Positions 10,786 to 21,535 of a stretch of DNA of 64,000 nt are shown in pieces. This DNA comes from Zelonia costaricensis (taxonomy: Eukaryota; Euglenozoa; Kinetoplastea; Trypanosomatida; Trypanosomatidae). The stretch lies in NCBI GenBank assembly GCA_030849075.1, contig JASAOO010003510.1:1-64000 (forward strand), read 5' to 3'. Each line of letters opens with the position of its first letter. Position 1 is the first letter of the stretch. The translations under genes were made by a program, and so were the position numbers. The notes under the pieces are model-generated. The model was not told the DNA's origin and did no database searches. It saw nothing but the letters and a program-made list of their open reading frames with translations.

Positions 10786-12279
10786 ATGTCAACGGTGCAC
10801 ATGCACCGCCGAGAGGACGGCGTCGCGGGTGGCAGCGAGAATGGCGGCTCACCACGCAGCGGGGCAACGACGTCGCAGAGCGTGAACACCCACCCGCATT
10901 CTCCCATGGCGGCGCTTAGCTCGAGCGAAGCAAACCGCACCGCCACGAGCTCCGCCTCGTCGTCCATCGCCAACCTTGCAGCGCTCGTGCCGCCCTCAAT
11001 GCGGGCGCGGACGTCTGCCGGAGGCAACGGCTCGGGCCGCGCCGTTCCCGCTGCGAACGGAGCCTCGCTGGATGCCGCGCCGCCCGCCACCAAGCCGCTT
11101 CGGCGCCGCAACGGCTACCTCTCCGTGCATGGGCAGGACAGCAGCGACACAGCCGAGCCGCCGGACGGCGCGTCGCGCAGTCAGTCGCCGCCGCGGAGCT
11201 CGACGGGCAACTGCACGCCGTTGCCCTCCAGCGGCCGGGCCCTCTCTGAGGTGAGCGCCAGCACCGTCGACGACGAGGCGGGCCACTCAGCCACCTCGAG
11301 CGCGCCCAGCAGCGGCCACCTGCGCGCCAGGGCAGCCGACTACGCGCCGCTGCCGGAGGTGACGGAGGCGCCACTGCCCGCCCAGCCGCAGCTGCCCAAG
11401 CTAGCACGCCCGCGCTTCGGCTTCGAGACGGCTCCCACAGCGCCCGCCAACGTGCACCACTACCACCAGCCCGCGGCGCCGTCGTCACCGCCGTTGCCCC
11501 CGCCTCCTCCACCGCCGACACTTCCACCGGCCACAGCGCTCGACTGTCTCGGCGATGACTATGAAGGCTGGAAAGACACAGACGTGGCGGTTGCCGACGC
11601 GGCCGCAACAGCGCCCACGGCGGACGCCAGCGCCTCCGCCCCCGCGCATGTGCCGCCGGCCAGCCCGTTGCCGCCGATGACGGCTGCGCCGCCAAAGCCG
11701 CCCAAAAAGTCGAGCACGGACGGCGCGGGCGACCACCGGAAGGACACGGGCTTCACCCCACTGCCCGAGCTGCCGCCCGAGCCGAGGGCGGACAAGGGTG
11801 CGGCGCCGGCAGCACAGCGGAAAGAGGCACACCCCGCCACCGCGGAGAACCGTAACCCGAGCAGCCGCACCCCGTCCGGGCGTCGGCCCACGCAGTCGGT
11901 GCAGACGGCCCGCGCTCGCGCGCAACAACGGCGCCGCGCCCCGTCGTCGTCGCCCTGCTCGCGCGGCACGCCGGTGTCGCCGCAGCCCGAGTTCTTCCCG
12001 GGCGCCAAGCGCCTGGACGACAGCCGGCTGCCGCTCTCCACGAAGCTCGTCCTGGGCACGACGTTTGCGATTGGTGTGGTGCTCAGCCTGTACCTGGCGC
12101 GGTCCGTCTACCGCTACGCCTCCGTGAGCATCAAGGAGCCGGTGTCGCCGGTGTCGGCGTCGAAGTTTGCGCAGTCGCGGGTGCCCAAGAAGGTGGAGGT
12201 GAGCGACAAGGAGGCGGCAAGGGTCGCCCGCGACATTCGTGACCGCATTGTCACGAACATGCAGAGCGCCATCAAGTGA
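10786..12279 (+). CDS. low-complexity Pro/Ala/Ser-rich protein with C-terminal membrane segment
   Basis: The gene encodes 497 residues of unknown function. Residues 1 to about 410 are low-complexity (Ala, Pro, Ser, Thr, Arg) with a poly-proline stretch in the middle (PLPPPPPPPTLPP, near residues 235-248), so mostly disordered. One clear hydrophobic segment near residues 418-440 (LVLGTTFAIGVVLSLYLA) is followed by a 57-residue charged tail ending DRIVTNMQSAIK. This suggests a single-pass protein with a long flexible N-terminal part facing one compartment. The frame is open upstream to 10663, but the first ATG with a normal context is at 10786. Another in-frame ATG follows at residue 6. I do not recognise a family. 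The coding call rests on frame length, high third-position GC and the coherent membrane segment. Confidence 0.8.
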   Translation: MSTVHMHRREDGVAGGSENGGSPRSGATTSQSVNTHPHSPMAALSSSEANRTATSSASSSIANLAALVPPSMRARTSAGGNGSGRAVPAANGASLDAAPPATKPLRRRNGYLSVHGQDSSDTAEPPDGASRSQSPPRSSTGNCTPLPSSGRALSEVSASTVDDEAGHSATSSAPSSGHLRARAADYAPLPEVTEAPLPAQPQLPKLARPRFGFETAPTAPANVHHYHQPAAPSSPPLPPPPPPPTLPPATALDCLGDDYEGWKDTDVAVADAAATAPTADASASAPAHVPPASPLPPMTAAPPKPPKKSSTDGAGDHRKDTGFTPLPELPPEPRADKGAAPAAQRKEAHPATAENRNPSSRTPSGRRPTQSVQTARARAQQRRRAPSSSPCSRGTPVSPQPEFFPGAKRLDDSRLPLSTKLVLGTTFAIGVVLSLYLARSVYRYASVSIKEPVSPVSASKFAQSRVPKKVEVSDKEAARVARDIRDRIVTNMQSAIK

Positions 12280-13909
12280 GATTTCCCCGCAGCGAAGTGC
12301 ACCACCATCCCATACTGCTGCAGTGTCCCGTTGTGCCTGTTCGCCCTTTCTTTTTTGTGTTTGTTTGCTGCCAGTGACACTTGACCGGTTCGCGCACCGC
12401 GGCCGCTGTTCCACGGCCGCACCATCCCTTGCTTGCCGCGTCTGTTTCTCGTTCTCTCTCTCCCCGCTTTCCGTTTCCCTGCGTCACGGGCACATGCGCA
12501 CACATGCCTACGCCTTTGTGCGGGCACTGGCGCCCCTTCTCCTCAACCCCCGTCTGTCTGCTGACGTGATGGACGCGCTCAACGTCCCTCTTCATTTTTC
12601 TGTTTCTCGCTTCTGCCCTGTGTGCTCCACGGTCTTGCTCATTCTTGACCCGCTTGCCTTGACGCATCCCTCCTCGTATTCTTCATTCCGCCCCCACCCT
12701 CCACCCACTCATCCCCCCACTCCTCCTCCTCTACTGCTCGTTTCATATGCGCTCTGTGAGAGTGCTGAAGCAACGGCCAAGACCAGGGGATGGGATGGCA
12801 CGGCCGCCGCTCCCCCCCCCCTCCCCCGCGGTGTTGTTGCGACGGTCGATTTTGTGCCTCGCCGCTTTCTGTGTGTCGTTGTCCGTGTGCGGTGGGTTCA
12901 CTGTGAAAGCGGGTGGTGGTTAGCGTTGCTCTGCTGACACGCTTGCACAGCTCGTCTTCTCGCACCTCTTTTTTCTTTATTTTTCTCCCTCCCTCCTTGT
13001 ACACACGGCATCTGTGTCGGTGTAGAGAGGGCGCGTGTGCGTGCGTGCGTGCATTGTTGCCACCAGCTTAACCCCGCAGGCCTTGACAGCCAACTCTGTG
13101 AACAAGATGCGCAAGTGCACCACCCGCTTGACCTGCGCGTTGCAGACGCACGACAACTCGTAGTGGCTGCCGGTGCTGCGGGGCGGTGGGGGAACCAACG
13201 CGCAGTCTCCTGTGCATGCGCTTTGCTCCACCCCAACGCCCCCCCCCACCCCCTTCATCACGCCCGATGACCAGCTGCGATTGGAATGGGGCCTACTCCA
13301 CCCCCCCCCCCCCCCTTCCCTTGCCTGGGGTGCGCTCTCTACGTCCAAGTACATCCCCCTCTGTCTCTCTCATCCCCCATCTCTAACCTGCTCCATGTTC
13401 TCGGCAGCCGTTCACACTACTCTCAGGACAGTGCCCTTTCCACACACACACTCCCTCTCTCTCCACCACTCTCGAGCAGCGCACGGACGCGTCACCATCA
13501 GCCCAACACTCATTGCGAACTTCCGACGGCGTGTTCTCCACCCGGGGCTTCTCACCTCTCTCTCTCCGTCTCTGCCGCCCTTCATCTCTCGCCTTTAGAG
13601 CAAACACTGTGGTTGTCCGCTTCGGCGTCGTTTGTGCGCGCTTTGTCCCGTGTAATCGCTGCCCACCACCCCCCCCCCGTCCGTTTCTTTTTTGTTGTTG
13701 TTTTTCTTCTTGGCGTTGCGCACTTCTTCCGCGACTGTGTAGCTTCCTGCACGCTTGTGTGCAGGCTCGTGTGTGTCTGTGTAGGAGGCGCGTATCCGCG
13801 GCTAAGTTCTAATTCCGATCCCCAAACGTGGACAGCGGTGTCTCTCCGCGTCCGATCCAATCACCCACTCACCCATCACCTTTTTTTTATCTCCCAGGAG
13901 TGTGGCGTC
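12280..13909. other. intergenic spacer upstream of TOP1L
   Basis: No gene is supported in 1.6 kb. The TOP1L frame happens to be open from 13286, but the extra 5' part translates homopolymers and is leader, not protein. Notable elements are a run of 15 C at 13301-13315 and a C/T-rich tract with T-runs near 13680-13710 and 13881-13888. Confidence 0.6.
13681..13742 (+). promoter_or_regulatory. probable polypyrimidine tract and splice acceptor for TOP1L
   Basis: A T-rich tract (ttttttgttgttgtttttct) runs to an AG at 13741-13742, 167 bases before the TOP1L ATG. A second T-run (13881-13888) followed by ctcccag ending at 13897 is only 12 bases from the ATG. Either could be used, and I prefer the upstream one. 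Confidence 0.4.
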
Positions 13910-15847
13910 ATGAAGGCGGAGAACGGCAAGCCGGTTGTGAAGCGGGAGCAGAGCCGCTCCGACGAGGACGAGGAGGTCAACGAGGAAGAGCTCAACTGGT
14001 GGGAGCAGGAGAACCTCCGCATCGCCGGCAAGGGCGAGCGCCGCTGGGAGACGCTGAGCCACAACGGCGTCCTCTTCCCGCCCTTGTACGAGCCGCACGG
14101 CATTCCGATTCACTACGATGGCCAGGTCTTCAAAATGACGCCGGAGGAGGAGGAGGTGGCGACGATGTTTGCCGTGATGAAGGAGCACGACTACTACCGC
14201 ATGGAGGCCTTCCGCCGCAACTTCTTCGAGAGCTGGCGCGAGATCCTGGACAAGCGGTCGCACCCCATCCGGCGCCTGGAGCTGTGCGACTTCGAGCTCA
14301 TCTACCAGTGGCACCTCACCGAGCGCGAGAAGAAGCTCAACCGGACCAAGGAGGAGAAGAAGATCATCAAGGAGAAGCAGGACGCCGAGGCGGAGCCGTA
14401 CCGCTTCTGCATGTGGGACGGCCGCCAGGAGCAGGTGGCGAACTTCCGCGTCGAGCCGCCCGGTCTGTTCCGTGGCCGCGGCAAGCACCCGCTGATGGGG
14501 AAGCTGAAGGTGCGCGTACAGCCGGAGGACATCACAATCAACATTGGTGAGACGGCCGAGGTGCCGACGCCGCCGGCGGGGCACAAGTGGGCTGCCGTGC
14601 AGCACGACCACACCGTCACGTGGCTCGCCATGTGGCGCGACAGCGTGGCTGGCAACTTCAAGTACGTCATGCTCGCCCCTTCCTCCAGCGTGAAGGGGCA
14701 GTCCGACATGATGAAGTTCGAGAAGGCGCGCAAGCTCAAGGACCGCGTGGATGACATCCGCGCCTCGTACACGGAGGACTTCAAGTCGAAGGACCCGCAC
14801 GTGGCGCAGCGCGCCGTGGCCATGTACTTTATTGACCGCCTCGCGCTGCGTGTCGGCAACGAGAAGAGCGAGGACGAGGCCGACACGGTGGGCTGCTGCT
14901 CCCTGCGCGTCGAGCACATCCAGCTGCTCCCGGACAACGTGGTGCGGTTCGACTTCCTTGGTAAGGACTCGATCCGCTACCAGAACGACGTGCCGGTGCT
15001 GCCGGAGGTGTACGCGCTGCTGGAGCGCTTCACCCGCCACAAGCGGCCCGAGGTGGACATCTTTGACCAGCTCAACCCGACGCAGCTGAACGACCACCTC
15101 AAGTCCTTCATGGACGGCCTGTCGGCCAAGGTGTTCCGCACGTACAACGCCTCCATCACGCTCGACCGCTGGTTCAAGGAGCGGCCGGTCGACCTCAAGT
15201 CGTCCATCGCGGACAAGCTCGCCTACTTCAACAAGGCCAACACCGAGGTGGCCATTCTGTGCAACCATCAGAAGTCCGTCTCGAAGAACTTCAAGTCGCA
15301 GATGGCGCAGCTGACGGCCAAGTCTGAGTACACACGCAAGACGATCGAGCTGCTCGAGAAGGCTGAGCTGGCGGCCAAGAAGCAGTCCGTCGAGGCGGCG
15401 GCGAAGGAGTTCCTGGCCGAGCAGGACCGCATGCAGCGCGAGTGGCTCGAGAGCTACGGCACCGAGGAGCAGAAGAAGGAGTTTGACGAGATCGTGGCGA
15501 AGCGGGTGGCACCGCGTGTGAGCTCCGGCAATACGAAGAAGGCCTCCTCCTCCTCATCGGGCACGAAGAAGAAGAAGTCTGCCTCGGGCGCCAAGAAGCC
15601 CAAGGCAGCTGCCAAGAAGGCCAAGAAGGCGTCCAGTAAAAAGAAGGGCGCGAGCAAGAAGCCGAGCAAGTCCAAGAAGGAAGCGAAGGAGGACGAGGGC
15701 GAGGACGACGTGCCGCTGATGAGCATGGCAGCGGCCAAGGGCGCCGCCAAGCCGAAGAAGACGGCGGGTGCGAAGCGGCAGCGCGCGGCGAAGGAGGAGG
15801 AGGACGAGAGCGACGACGACGTCCCGCTGGCCGCCCTCAAGGCGTAG
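13910..15847 (+). CDS. TOP1L: DNA topoisomerase IB large subunit
   Basis: The gene encodes 645 residues. This is the large half of the two-subunit kinetoplastid type IB topoisomerase, which relaxes supercoils by transient single-strand cutting in nucleus and kinetoplast. The N-terminal core (WWEQENLR, NGVLFPPLYEPHGI) is followed by the catalytic core. Arg314 (LALRVGNEK), Lys352 (FLGKDSIRYQN), Arg410 (VFRTYNAS) and His453 (ILCNHQ) are all present. The usual Ser-Lys-X-X-Tyr active-site domain is absent: after residue ~545 there is only a Lys/Ala/Ser/Glu-rich tail with probable nuclear-localisation clusters. The nucleophilic tyrosine must come from a separate small subunit, not encoded in this window. 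Length matches Leishmania TOP1L (about 635). The ATG at 13910 precedes the conserved acidic N-terminus. Confidence 0.97.
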   Translation: MKAENGKPVVKREQSRSDEDEEVNEEELNWWEQENLRIAGKGERRWETLSHNGVLFPPLYEPHGIPIHYDGQVFKMTPEEEEVATMFAVMKEHDYYRMEAFRRNFFESWREILDKRSHPIRRLELCDFELIYQWHLTEREKKLNRTKEEKKIIKEKQDAEAEPYRFCMWDGRQEQVANFRVEPPGLFRGRGKHPLMGKLKVRVQPEDITINIGETAEVPTPPAGHKWAAVQHDHTVTWLAMWRDSVAGNFKYVMLAPSSSVKGQSDMMKFEKARKLKDRVDDIRASYTEDFKSKDPHVAQRAVAMYFIDRLALRVGNEKSEDEADTVGCCSLRVEHIQLLPDNVVRFDFLGKDSIRYQNDVPVLPEVYALLERFTRHKRPEVDIFDQLNPTQLNDHLKSFMDGLSAKVFRTYNASITLDRWFKERPVDLKSSIADKLAYFNKANTEVAILCNHQKSVSKNFKSQMAQLTAKSEYTRKTIELLEKAELAAKKQSVEAAAKEFLAEQDRMQREWLESYGTEEQKKEFDEIVAKRVAPRVSSGNTKKASSSSSGTKKKKSASGAKKPKAAAKKAKKASSKKKGASKKPSKSKKEAKEDEGEDDVPLMSMAAAKGAAKPKKTAGAKRQRAAKEEEDESDDDVPLAALKA

Positions 15848-17310
15848 GCGTGCAAAGACAACCGCCATGATGCACCACAGCGCGCTCGGCGAGCACTTCG
15901 ATGAAGCACCTCGCATGGAGATGACGCCATAGGCGAGGCTGCCATCTTCGTCTTTCCCTTCAATTAGATCCGGCTTTGTAAGCCTCTGCACAAGGGCCCG
16001 TTGGTGCCATCTTCTCCCACTCCCACAAACCCCGTCCCACCCCGTTTCGTGTATACCCCTTGTCGTGTAGTGGTGCTGTGTTCGCTGTTCGTGTAGCCCC
16101 AACTGCAGCTGTTGGCTTGGACCTCTTTCCTGTGCGGTTGCTCACCCCGTGCTTGGACGAGGGCGGGGTCGTGCGAGAGGGCGGTATACCACCAGCACGG
16201 AACAGGCCCACATCAGCGCACCATCGCCAGTTCCCTGTCTCTTTCATCTGTTCCTGTTCATTTGTGTGATCCCAAGAAGCGCCGCCCGCCTCGCCTCCTC
16301 CCTCGCCCTTTCTCTGGCATTGGCGTAGCTTTGACGTCGATGCGCGGGAGACAGCAACGAGTCAAAGGGTGGTGAGGTGATAGCGGGCGCTCGCCGCACG
16401 AACAGCAAACGATGTCAAGCGAAACGAGGGATCGATGAAGGACGCGAAGCAGTGCTCGGCTGCTCTCCTCGCACGGATCGTGTCGGCGGTCGGCGTGCAC
16501 GCCACCTCTGCTGAGTCGCGCGTCTCTGCCGTGGCGCTCGAGGTGGCTGATGAAGGCGTCAAGTCATTCAGACGTGGTTTGAACTTGCGTCGCGTAGCTC
16601 GTGCGGGGGCCTTCGAGCTCGCGAGCATCTTTCGCTCACCCCCCCCCCGGTCGCCCCGCCTTCTTTCTTTGTCCTGTGCGTTGGAGTACCGAAGCAATAC
16701 GAGATACGCTTCAAACGGCCGCATCGGTGGCGCTGACGACACGCCGCTTTCTCACCTGTTCTTGTCGATGCAACTCCGCCACCTCTTTCCCTTTCCCTTT
16801 CCCCCCCCTCCTCCCCCTGTCGCTCTCGCAGGAGACGTGCGCACCACCACAGCCTCCCTCCTCCTCCCCCCCCCTCCATCGGGCTCACGGTCCCTTGTGC
16901 ATGCGTTGAAACCAGCGCAGACCAACCACCTCCGGTGTGTACCCACCCGCACCTGCCATACCACCAAATAGGGAGAGTGGGGTACCGCTCAACCGTTGTG
17001 CATAGACACCGCTCCTCTGCGGCGACGTGCGTGTGTGCCGGGTACAGCCGCACGCCCACGCACTGTCTTCTTTCTGCCTGCATAGAACACACCCACCACC
17101 ACCCATCATTTTCTGCGCAGATCTTCCTTTGTGGCTTCTTGTGTTTACCGCTCGCGTGTGCATCATAGAGACGTACTTTCCACTTCCCCCTACCCCCTTC
17201 CAACACACCCACACACACACACATACACGCCGGCTTACACTCTCGCTTTCGCACCGCGTCGCAGACGAGCTTCACCTTGGCGCCCCGTTGCCCTCCTCCG
17301 TGTGCGGTCC
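15848..17310. other. intergenic spacer, TOP1L to LRR/Sfi1-like gene
   Basis: No supported gene is seen in 1.46 kb. The last 600 bases are C/T-rich, and an (AC)n run lies at about 17206-17223 close to the next start. Open frames here are repetitive and pyrimidine-driven. Confidence 0.6.
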
Positions 17311-20300
17311 ATGGCAACGGTGTCGCTCTCCTCCGTGGTGCGGGCCAACCCGCGGCTTCTCAACGCCTCGCTGGAGAAGCTCTCGTGCACCGGGCAGGGC
17401 GTGACCCTTGTCGACATCTACCCTGCCGTGCTGTCGGCCCTGACGACCAGCGGGGCACCGGCTTGTGTAGCCGAGGAGGCCCGTGCGGTGGTGCAGGCCG
17501 CGCGGCGAGCCCATCAAGCGCCGAGTGCGTGCGGCAACGTTGCCGATGCCGTCGCGGTCGACCTGGCGTCATGCGGCCTGTTTTCGCCGAATCGGAAGCG
17601 GGCCGCGGGCGTCGCTGTGGACGACTCGTACATGGACAACTTCAACGTCGGCATTGCCATGAGCCTGCACACGGTGCTGCTCTCCCGCAACCGCATCGCC
17701 AGTCTGCTGGGTATCGTGCAGTTCAAGCACTGCGTCCGCCTCTCGCTGCTCGGCAACTGCATCCGCGCCATCGAGGACTGCGAGCCACTCGCCATGTTGC
17801 CAGATCTGCAGTTCCTTTCGCTCGAGTACAATCCTGTGACGCAGCTGCCGCACTACCGCGCACACCTGCTGCGCATCACCGCGTGGCCGCAGGAGCTGAC
17901 GCCACGCACGTGTCGTCTGCGCAAACTCGACAGCACCGCCGTCACCACGGCGGAGGTGCGGCACGCCGCGCTGTGCCTTCAGCGAGAGGCGGCGCTGCTG
18001 CCCGAGCTGCTCTACCGCACGCAGCTCCTTGCCTTCCTCGTTGACGTGGAGAGACGCCAGCGGGTGCACCGCGAGATGCGGCAACGTGGGCACCTCTTAC
18101 AGAACCTCACCGGGGGCGTGCAGCTGGACGCGCTGCTCGAGCGCGGTGTGGCGCACGCGCTCTCCCGCGTCAGCGTCGCCGGGGCCGCGCACGTGGCCCG
18201 ACAGCTCGTGCGGGACCGGCGGCACCTGTGCAGCGACCCCGTCCCGCGCGCCCCAGCCGCCGCGTGCCTGGAGGACACACAAGGCGACGCTGCTGCGAGG
18301 GGCGCTGGTGGCGATGCGACGGAAGCCAACTGCGGACACGAGGCGGCCTCGGCCACAGTGACGTACTCCGGCTCTGGCGACCTCGACGTGACCGCCATCG
18401 ACAGCGTCAGCAGCGTGGTCTCCTCTTCGTGCTCCCTGCTGTCACACTCACCGGATGAGGACGCCGCGGCGCTGCGCTCGCTGTCGCAGCTGCTGGCGAG
18501 CGGGGAGCTGGAGTGGAGCCGGCGGTCGTTGCGCCGCGCCGATGCGTCCACGGCGGCACGCACGTGCCGGACGTGGTCAAAGGACGCGTTCCGACAGACC
18601 ATCGCCACCCTCGACGTGCGGCTCTGCGCGCTGCTGCTGCGCGTCTCGCGGGTGCTCGGGCAGACGCTGTCTTCCCAGGACGTGGACCGCCTCTGCGAAG
18701 TCTGGCTGCACGCCGTATCGCACTGCGTGGCAGCGGCGGAGTCTGACGCCGTCAACGTCACCGGACCGCGGCGCCTCGTCACCGACAGCGGCGTGCGCTG
18801 CGGCAGCGCCAAACCCGCGAGCCCGCAGAAGGGCCCCCCACCGCGGCAGTCGCAGCGCCAGCGCTCTTCGAGCCCGGCCGCAGCAGCAGCAGCAGCAGCG
18901 GCGGCGGCGGCGGCCACCCCCTCCAGGGATCGTCTGCCTGTGGAGACGGCGGCGCCGGTCCGCGTGAGTGTGTGGCAAGCCGCGGCCAGTGACCCGCAGT
19001 GTCTCTCCGATGCCTCGTCGTCATCGACGGCGGCGCCGCTGCCCTTTGGCGGCCACGCCGTGCACGACGACGCGTCGATGGACTCCTGCGCCGACGTCTC
19101 AGCGTCGTCGCTGTCTTCGGCAGACGCGTTGGCGCTCGCCCCTCGCCACACCCCTCCCGTCCCAGCGGCCCGCCCGTCTAGTGTGCGAGCTGTGACGACC
19201 GCGTCGCCTCTCGCGGACGCCAATGCAATCACCCAAGCCGGTGGTGGTGCGGATGGGGGTGAGTTGCCGGCGCTGCTCGGCGCACTGGACGCATTTCGGC
19301 GACGCACGGAGCAGCAGTGTCGGCGCCGCGCGCTCGCGCAGTGGCGCACCGCGCTGCGGCACCGGTGGCAGACCCGCATTGCCGCTGCGTCTGTCCGCGA
19401 GAAGGTCAGCGACGGCGCCGTCACGCACCTGCGCAGCCCCTCGTGGGGCGGGCTGTTGGTGCAGGTCCCCTACACGGAGCGCAAGCGTGGCTTTTTCGCG
19501 TGGTGGCGGCGCCGGGCACAGCTGCGGCAGGACTGCCGCGCCGTGCAGCTCCGGCTTGTGTGGGGGCGGTGGCGTCGCAAAGCCGCGGCCGCCTCGCGCC
19601 TGCGCCTGCAGAGTGAAGAGGCGTGCGTCGTCATGGCACGGCGGACGCGGGAGTCGGTCTTTGCTCGGTGGCGCGCCAGGGCGGAGCTGAACGCGGCTGC
19701 CCGATGCGAGGCAGCGCGGCGGCGGGTCGCACTGGTCGACGCGATGCACAGCCCCGACACCTTCTTGTCGCTGCGCTCGCCCACACCGTGGACGGCACAC
19801 CTCGCTGCGCGTACCCCGCCGCCGCAGATCACCGTGCTGCGGCGCCGAGTGCTGACGCCATCGAAGACGCTGGAGTCGGTGCTCGGTACCGCGACGCCGG
19901 CGTTGGCACAGTCCGCGATACGCGCTGACACGCACGCAGCCGACCACAGGGACTCGCTCGTCAAGTCCGTCTGGGGGCCATGCGTTGCCGCGTCGCCTGT
20001 CACAGCCGCCACGGCTCCAGCGGTGGCAGTGACGCCGCCGAAGGAGGCAGGCGTTGGCAAGGCCGAGACGTCAAGCACGGCACGCAGCACGTCCGAGGAC
20101 ACCGACGCCGGCCTCTCCGTGGCTACCGCGTCGCCGAGCCCCGGCATCAGCGCAGCCAGCTGCGCGCCATCGCCGCCCGAGGTAGCGACCTCGCCGGAGT
20201 GGTGGGTGCAGCAGCGGGGACAGCAGCCGTGCGCACACCACTCCCGACCCGACGCCTCGCCTTTGCCGGCGGCCCCATGTGGCACGCAGCGGGAACTTAC

Positions 20301-20928
20301 GCCTCCGCCAGCGATACGCGCCCTCTTTCCGGCCGCTGGCACGCGGTCTCACTCGTTCGACCCCATGCCTGGTGGAACCGCTGCCGCGCACACGGCGGTG
20401 GTGTGGACGCCGCCGGCGGGGTCGACCGCCTTCAAGCTGTACGGCGCCTCGAGGCCGAGCCGGCTGCCGTCCACCTGTGCTGCGAGGCAAGCCATTGTGC
20501 AGAGTCGTAGCAAGGGTGAGCCGGGGGCGCTTCCGGCTGACACCGCTGCGCTGCGACCACCTCCGTTGGAGGCATCACCGTACCCTGCGGCAGATGTGGA
20601 GGCGCTGGTGGCGCGTGCGAAGGAGTTGGAGGCGGAGCGCGACGCTCTGGCAGAGGCGCTGCGTGAACAGCACGGCCACCCCGCCCGGACGCATGGGCCG
20701 CCACCTGTGCCACTGCACTTGGGCACGCCGCTCGCCTTTCCTGTAGCCATCGAGCCAGAGGAGCGTGCGTCATCGCCACCGCCGCCCTTTTGCGTCGTGG
20801 ACCGCCTAGAAGAAGAGTGCGCGGCGCGCGAGAAGGAGGTGCGGCGGCTGGAGCTGTTCGTCGCCGCCTTGCAGGAGGAGCGGCATCACCTGCTGGAGAC
20901 GATGAAGGTGGATCTCTTCCGCTACTAG
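17311..20928 (+). CDS. leucine-rich-repeat protein with Sfi1-like Trp motifs and C-terminal coiled coil
   Basis: The gene encodes 1205 residues. Residues ~108-190 hold leucine-rich repeats (LHTVLLSRNRIASL, VRLSLLGNCIRAIED, LQFLSLEYNPVTQLPHYR) ending in a cap-like YRAHLLRI segment. A long low-complexity Ser/Ala region follows, with a poly-Ala run (~523-535, GCAGCAGCG repeats at 18880-18915). Residues ~650-805 contain spaced ALAQWRTALRHRW, FFAWWRRRAQLR, VWGRWRRKAAAA and VFARWRARAEL motifs. These resemble Sfi1-type centrin-binding repeats. The C-terminus (~1095-1205) is helical, Glu-rich and probably coiled coil (LVARAKELEAERDALAEAL). The LRR plus Sfi1-like layout suggests a basal-body or flagellar structural protein; that is inference. 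The start at 17311 (MATVSLSS) follows a C/T leader. The frame is open upstream to 17131 without a better ATG. Confidence 0.85.
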   Translation: MATVSLSSVVRANPRLLNASLEKLSCTGQGVTLVDIYPAVLSALTTSGAPACVAEEARAVVQAARRAHQAPSACGNVADAVAVDLASCGLFSPNRKRAAGVAVDDSYMDNFNVGIAMSLHTVLLSRNRIASLLGIVQFKHCVRLSLLGNCIRAIEDCEPLAMLPDLQFLSLEYNPVTQLPHYRAHLLRITAWPQELTPRTCRLRKLDSTAVTTAEVRHAALCLQREAALLPELLYRTQLLAFLVDVERRQRVHREMRQRGHLLQNLTGGVQLDALLERGVAHALSRVSVAGAAHVARQLVRDRRHLCSDPVPRAPAAACLEDTQGDAAARGAGGDATEANCGHEAASATVTYSGSGDLDVTAIDSVSSVVSSSCSLLSHSPDEDAAALRSLSQLLASGELEWSRRSLRRADASTAARTCRTWSKDAFRQTIATLDVRLCALLLRVSRVLGQTLSSQDVDRLCEVWLHAVSHCVAAAESDAVNVTGPRRLVTDSGVRCGSAKPASPQKGPPPRQSQRQRSSSPAAAAAAAAAAAAATPSRDRLPVETAAPVRVSVWQAAASDPQCLSDASSSSTAAPLPFGGHAVHDDASMDSCADVSASSLSSADALALAPRHTPPVPAARPSSVRAVTTASPLADANAITQAGGGADGGELPALLGALDAFRRRTEQQCRRRALAQWRTALRHRWQTRIAAASVREKVSDGAVTHLRSPSWGGLLVQVPYTERKRGFFAWWRRRAQLRQDCRAVQLRLVWGRWRRKAAAASRLRLQSEEACVVMARRTRESVFARWRARAELNAAARCEAARRRVALVDAMHSPDTFLSLRSPTPWTAHLAARTPPPQITVLRRRVLTPSKTLESVLGTATPALAQSAIRADTHAADHRDSLVKSVWGPCVAASPVTAATAPAVAVTPPKEAGVGKAETSSTARSTSEDTDAGLSVATASPSPGISAASCAPSPPEVATSPEWWVQQRGQQPCAHHSRPDASPLPAAPCGTQRELTPPPAIRALFPAAGTRSHSFDPMPGGTAAAHTAVVWTPPAGSTAFKLYGASRPSRLPSTCAARQAIVQSRSKGEPGALPADTAALRPPPLEASPYPAADVEALVARAKELEAERDALAEALREQHGHPARTHGPPPVPLHLGTPLAFPVAIEPEERASSPPPPFCVVDRLEEECAAREKEVRRLELFVAALQEERHHLLETMKVDLFRY

Positions 20929-21535
20929 GGGGGAGGGGCGACGACAGGGGCTGCTCGCCCCCCTGGCCCTCGAAAAGGGAGAAGGCGCGCACTGCGTCAC
21001 AATCGAAGGTTAACACCGGAAAAGCAATACAAAAATGAAGCAGAAGAAGCTCGCGCTTGCCGAACATGGCAAAGAGGCGAAGAATCCCCGTCGCTTTCTT
21101 TTTTCTGTTTTCTCACGGCGCTAGTCCTCAAGGCCACTTCTCGCCCGCTCTCGAGTACTGCACGTTCAGCGTGAACGTCACTCCTTCTCCCTCTCCCCCC
21201 CCCCCACCCACTCCTCCTCCCGCCTGCCTTCTCTTTCGACTCGTGTGGTGCTGTGTGTCAAACATGCGCCCTGCAGTGCCGTACGTGCACTGTGGTCATC
21301 CGGCGTCTGAAGCGTCGGTTTCGCTTTTCTTTCGGCCTGCAAAAACACCGTGGCCTCCTGCGGCCCTACCTGCCGCTGCCATCGCTCATCCATCACGCAA
21401 GCGCCGTGCTTTCACTGACGGATTGTGTTCTTCGCCGTGGACTTTTCCCGCTCACCGCCTCACCCCCACCTCCGGCCCACAGAGTTTGACCACCACCATC
21501 GCTGCCGGTCACAGCTGCAGACGTGGTGAGGCGCG
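20929..21535. other. intergenic spacer before the CID/zinc-finger gene
   Basis: No supported gene lies in this 0.6-kb spacer. It has a C/T-rich stretch at 21175-21240 with a C-run near 21197-21206, typical of a trans-splicing tract. Confidence 0.6.

Noticed and set aside
13286..13909. N-terminal extension of TOP1L by 208 codons
   Set aside because: It translates poly-C and C/T tracts and contains the probable splice acceptors. The known family N-terminus begins at the ATG at 13910.
13802..15268. 488-codon antisense frame opposite TOP1L
   Set aside because: It has Leu/Val/His/Arg composition typical of reverse-complemented GC-rich codons and no motifs.
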